Assembly (NCBI GenBank): GCA_008501785.1
Contig: QQUD01000533.1
Location: forward strand, 1-9,241
Length of the DNA: 9,241 nt
Reading direction: 5' to 3'
DNA from: Chloroflexota bacterium
Lineage (GTDB): Bacteria; Chloroflexota; Anaerolineae; Promineifilales; Promineifilaceae
Shown one piece after another: positions 7,166 through 9,241 of the stretch (its first letter is position 1; each line of letters opens with the position of its first letter). A program made the position numbers and the translations under genes. Under the pieces are notes generated by a model. The model searched no databases and was not told the DNA's origin. It saw only the letters and a program-made list of their open reading frames with translations.

Positions 7166-7199
7166 TTTAACAAAAAGATTTTCAACGATCTTTGTTAAA
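7166..7199 (+). promoter_or_regulatory. Inverted repeat just before the ribosome site of the first secreted-protein gene
   Basis: TTTAACAAA (7166-7174) and TTTGTTAAA (7191-7199) form a 9-bp stem, with further pairing of AGAT and ATC inside, directly before the AGAGG ribosome site (7202-7206). The second gene copy keeps only the right half (8817-8825). Control of expression through this hairpin is possible, but only the symmetry is visible. Confidence 0.35.
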
Positions 7200-7431
7200 A
7201 CAGAGGTTTGGAATTGAACAGGAAATCTGGGTTCGTGATCATGGTACTCTTGATGTTGCTTGTTGCGTCATATGCGTTTGCTGAGCCAGCATCATCTGAA
7301 GTTTATGTGATGGGGGATGGTGAGATTGTGGAGGTTTTTTGTGCCCACCCGGTTGTCGATTTCTCACCAGAACAGAAGTTGATTATTGAATGTTTACAAG
7401 CTGCGGAATTGCCAACGGCCGTTCCGACAGA
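7189..7431 (+). repeat. Duplicated 5' gene block, copy 1
   Basis: This 243-bp stretch, from 25 bp before the start codon to the beginning of the Thr/Pro linker, matches 8814-9056 without gaps and with about 12 differences (about 95 percent). It ends at the first linker copy of the dispersed palindrome, after which the two genes diverge. Confidence 0.9.
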
Positions 7432-8635
7432 CGAGCCTACGGAAACGGCCGTTTCCCCCACCGAGACAAACACGCCGCCACCAACAGCGACGAACACAGC
7501 GCCGCCAACTAGTACGGCAACAAACACACCAGTCGCAACTGTGACCAATACGTCGCTACCGCCAACGTCAACATTTACGCCACTGCCTACAGCGACCAAC
7601 ACACCAGTCGCAACCGCAACCAACACACCAATTCCAACACCATTACCAACACCAACCCATACACCATTACCAACACCAACCAACACACCAATTCCAACAC
7701 CAACCCATACACCATTACCAACACCAACCAACACACCATTACCAACCGCAACTAACACACCAATTCCAACCGCGACAAGCACATTGATTCACCCAACAGC
7801 AACGCCAACAAGCGCGGCGACTCAGGAGCCGGTCACGGGTGGTATTGGTGTCATCGGTGATAGCAATTCAGTCGCATACCAAGATTGGGAGCGGAGCGGG
7901 CCTTATTCCCGCTCGTGGGTGGAAATGTCCAACGAATTGCGCGGGGCAGACTTCGGTCAGTATTTAAGTTATTGGTACAACCGGTCTTCCTATTGGAACA
8001 AATCACGAAACATGACGGGGCAAGCGGGTGCGCTTGAGGGGTACATACAAAACGGTGAAATTGACATTGTGTTGATTTGGATTGGCAATGTGGACGCAGA
8101 CCCCATTTGTGATGTGTATCAAGATCAATCCCAAATAGATTTTATTCAAGACGAAATGACAAGCTACCCACCGCAGGCAGTCAATCAACTGATTTCAACC
8201 GGGATGCCAGCAAACAAAATCTATTACGTGTTACATCACTATATAGGCTATCAGTCACCATACCATTACACCACAGATGAATCATACCGCGACGGCTATC
8301 AAGAGCCATGCGTAAATCAAGCGCAGTACTCCGATTTTATCGACGACATCAACGCGGAATTAACCGGCGTCCTGGCACCGCTTGGTGTGAATTTAATTGA
8401 CGCTCACTCAGTATTTTCAGCGCTGGATAATTACAAAACAGCACCGGGACAATATGAGATTGACGGTCACGCATTCTCGCTTAGCCGCTGTGATTTGCCG
8501 AACTGTTTGTTTGTGGCAGATGGTAACTTTAATACGGTGTTGCAAGGGATCGCGTTCAACGAGTGGTTCGCGGGGCCGTTAGGGTTTGCACCATTTACAG
8601 ACGCAGAAATTGCAGCAATCGCAGGGATGGAATAG
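7214..8635 (+). CDS. Secreted SGNH/GDSL-hydrolase-like protein with Thr/Pro-rich linker
   Basis: A 473-residue exported protein. Residues 1-23 form a signal peptide (NRK, hydrophobic core, AFA cut before EPASS). Residues 24-66 are a small domain with two Cys. Residues 67 to about 205 are a Thr/Pro linker of PTATNTP-type repeats, like a mucin or cell-wall spacer. The C-terminal domain resembles SGNH hydrolases: block I IGDSNS with Ser217, then a block III-like IGNVDAD with Gly291-Asn292. The block V region reads DGNFNTVLQGIAFNEW (from Asp436), where the family normally has DGxHP, so the catalytic His appears replaced by Phe439. It may be an inactive binding protein or use another residue. The start TTG 7214 is chosen by alignment with ATG of the second copy and by AGAGG 8 nt upstream; TTG 7208 is less likely. 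Three disordered-looking repeats contain the dispersed palindrome or its relatives. Confidence 0.8.
   Translation: MNRKSGFVIMVLLMLLVASYAFAEPASSEVYVMGDGEIVEVFCAHPVVDFSPEQKLIIECLQAAELPTAVPTDEPTETAVSPTETNTPPPTATNTAPPTSTATNTPVATVTNTSLPPTSTFTPLPTATNTPVATATNTPIPTPLPTPTHTPLPTPTNTPIPTPTHTPLPTPTNTPLPTATNTPIPTATSTLIHPTATPTSAATQEPVTGGIGVIGDSNSVAYQDWERSGPYSRSWVEMSNELRGADFGQYLSYWYNRSSYWNKSRNMTGQAGALEGYIQNGEIDIVLIWIGNVDADPICDVYQDQSQIDFIQDEMTSYPPQAVNQLISTGMPANKIYYVLHHYIGYQSPYHYTTDESYRDGYQEPCVNQAQYSDFIDDINAELTGVLAPLGVNLIDAHSVFSALDNYKTAPGQYEIDGHAFSLSRCDLPNCLFVADGNFNTVLQGIAFNEWFAGPLGFAPFTDAEIAAIAGME
7622..7777 (+). repeat. 24-bp tandem repeat encoding (N/H)TP(L/I)PTPT
   Basis: The core of the linker is a run of 8-residue units such as NTPIPTPT, HTPLPTPT and NTPLPTAT, one partial unit followed by five full 24-bp units. 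The low-complexity sequence should be prone to slippage and length change. The open frames on the opposite strand here are only its complement. Confidence 0.85.
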
Positions 8636-8678
8636 AGGTTAGATAGATGGCGTTCCCGAGTGACAGCTTTGATTTACT

Positions 8679-8728
8679 AGTGTTCCGACAAACAAATTTT
8701 GACGGGTAAACAGTCAAGTCGGAACACT
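8679..8728. repeat. 50-nt hairpin 1 of a kissing-loop pair
   Basis: Perfect 11-bp arms AGTGTTCCGAC (8679-8689) and GTCGGAACACT (8718-8728) enclose a 28-nt loop. The loop contains TTTTGACGGGTA (8697-8708), the exact complement of TACCCGTCAAAA in the loop of the next hairpin. It lies between the two secreted-protein genes, 43 bp after the first gene's stop. It has no T-run, so it is not a simple terminator. Confidence 0.7.
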
Positions 8729-8731
8729 TAA

Positions 8732-8781
8732 ACTGAAGCAATTTGCGACAATTCTACCCGTCAAAAGATGTTTGCTTCAGT
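8732..8781. repeat. 50-nt hairpin 2 of a kissing-loop pair
   Basis: Perfect 10-bp arms ACTGAAGCAA (8732-8741) and TTGCTTCAGT (8772-8781) enclose a 30-nt loop holding TACCCGTCAAAA (8755-8766). It starts 3 nt after hairpin 1 and has the same 50-nt size. Read in reverse, hairpin 1 shares an 18-of-20 match with positions 8755-8774 of this one, yet the stems differ while both stay perfectly paired. That suggests two inverted members of one structured element family. Confidence 0.7.
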
Positions 8782-8813
8782 ACTAGATGATTACACACTA
8801 TCAGGTTAAGTTG

Positions 8814-9056
8814 TCTTTGTTAAAATAGGGGTTTGGAAATGAACAGGAAATCTGTGTACGTGATCATGGTACTCTTGATGTTACTTGTTGCGTCATATGC
8901 GTTTGCTAAACCAGCCTCATCTGAAGTTTATGTGATGGGGGATGGTGAGATTATAGAGGTTTTTTGTGCCCACCCGGTTGTCGATTTCTCACCAGAACAG
9001 AAATTGATTATTGAATGTTTACAAGCTGCGGAATTGCCAACGGCCGTTCCGACAGA
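8814..9056 (+). repeat. Duplicated 5' gene block, copy 2
   Basis: This is the ungapped partner of 7189-7431, offset by exactly 1625 bp. Differences in the coding part include the start codon (ATG against TTG), Gly to Val, Phe to Tyr, Glu to Lys and Val to Ile, plus silent changes. The similarity is limited to the promoter-proximal spacer, signal peptide and small N-terminal domain as far as the window shows. Confidence 0.9.
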
Positions 9057-9241
9057 AACGGCCGTTTCCCCCTCCGCAACCAACACCCAATTCCCAACTG
9101 CCACACACACGCCAGCACCGACAGAAACGGCCGTTTCCCCCACCATTACCAACACACCTCTGCCAACACCAACCAACACACCTCTGCCAACACCAACCAA
9201 CACACCAATTCCAACACCAATTCCAACACCAACCCATACAC
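8839..9241 (+). CDS. Second secreted Thr/Pro-linker protein, partial (paralogue of the preceding gene)
   Basis: An open frame with no stop that runs off the right edge; 134 codons are present. It begins at ATG with MNRKSVYVIMVLLMLLVASY, a signal peptide cut after AFA before KPASS, then the same two-Cys N-terminal domain (GDGEIIEVFCAHPVVDF, then EQKLIIECLQAAE) as the upstream gene. A linker follows with two PTETAVSP units and NTPLPTPT repeats (DNA repeat from 9151 to the edge). An AGGGG ribosome site (8827-8831) lies 7 nt before ATG. The C-terminal domain is outside the window, so whether it is SGNH-like is unknown; by analogy it may carry a related or a different domain. The gene is in the same direction as its paralogue, 203 bp after its stop. 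Confidence 0.85.
   Translation, partial: MNRKSVYVIMVLLMLLVASYAFAKPASSEVYVMGDGEIIEVFCAHPVVDFSPEQKLIIECLQAAELPTAVPTETAVSPSATNTQFPTATHTPAPTETAVSPTITNTPLPTPTNTPLPTPTNTPIPTPIPTPTHT

Larger units (their letters stand above)
766..9135. repeat. Dispersed 10-bp palindrome AACGGCCGTT (HIP1-like), whole family
   Basis: Exact copies start at 1019, 1539, 2445, 2854, 4318, 5434, 6526, 7414, 7444, 9039, 9057 and 9126. Near-copies keeping the CGGCCG core start at 766, 3097, 3413, 3906 and 4539. The coordinates given span the family, not one continuous element. Every CGGCCG I can find has A before it, and all lie inside coding genes. Many extend to GGAAACGGCCGTTTCC or close to it (for example 2851-2866, 7441-7456). 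In most genes the site reads Thr-Ala-Val, but it reads Arg-Pro in the two minus-strand sites at 1019 and 6526 and Tyr-Gly-Arg at 3413, so the constraint is on DNA rather than protein. Confidence 0.9.

Noticed and set aside
7003..7213. tRNA-Gly gene as an integration site for a mobile island carrying the duplicated genes
   Set aside because: No repeat of the tRNA 3' end is visible downstream and there is no integrase or other mobility gene in the window.
7303..7782. Long opposite-strand open frame with GVGNGVLVGVGNGV-type repeats (and a similar one at 8928-9203)
   Set aside because: It is the exact complement of the Thr/Pro-coding repeats; repeat-rich DNA without stops gives open frames on the other strand. 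It has no ribosome site and no family resemblance.
8679..8781. CRISPR array or integron attC sites
   Set aside because: Only two inverted units are present with different stems, so there are no direct repeats with spacers, and no attC core sites or cas or intI genes.
8636..8838. Insertion-sequence remnant between the paralogues
   Set aside because: There are inverted repeats but no transposase fragment and no flanking target duplication that I can see; the hairpin-pair reading fits better, though a tiny non-autonomous element is not excluded.

Overview
The window looks like part of a chromosome of a filamentous or environmental member of the Chloroflexota. This is an inference from protein style, not from a marker gene. 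The clues are a BTAD plus NB-ARC regulator, an OmpR-type response regulator whose receiver lacks the phosphate-accepting Asp, and secreted Thr/Pro-rich SGNH-like proteins. GC content appears moderate. There is no sign of phage, plasmid or transposase genes.

Layout. Positions 1-1080 (minus) hold the N-terminal 360 residues of an AfsR/SARP-like regulator that runs off the left edge. It is divergent from an MFS efflux transporter of the MefA/DHA3 type (1255-2511, plus), and two operator-like palindromes lie between them. An ABC-F ATPase of the Uup type follows (2696-4585, plus), behind a long imperfect inverted repeat. After a 16-bp hairpin come a small PlsC-like acyltransferase (4792-5412) and an unrecognised polytopic membrane protein (5402-6121). 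These two overlap by 11 nt and are probably co-translated. A response regulator (6156-6830, minus) converges on them. A tRNA-Gly(CCC) gene with a near-consensus promoter sits at 7003-7073. The right end holds a tandem pair of secreted proteins: one complete (7214-8635), with signal peptide, Thr/Pro repeat linker and SGNH-like domain, and a second (8839 to the edge) cut off inside its linker.

The genes do not form one pathway. Regulator and transporter may be a regulated efflux pair, acyltransferase and membrane protein a membrane-lipid pair, and the duplicated genes encode envelope or secreted proteins.

The most unusual signals are in the DNA itself. The 10-bp palindrome AACGGCCGTT occurs 12 times exactly and 5 more times as near-copies, always inside genes and in more than one reading frame, like the cyanobacterial HIP1 element. 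Between the duplicated genes are two adjacent 50-nt hairpins with different stems but perfectly complementary 12-nt loop segments, a possible kissing-loop structure.
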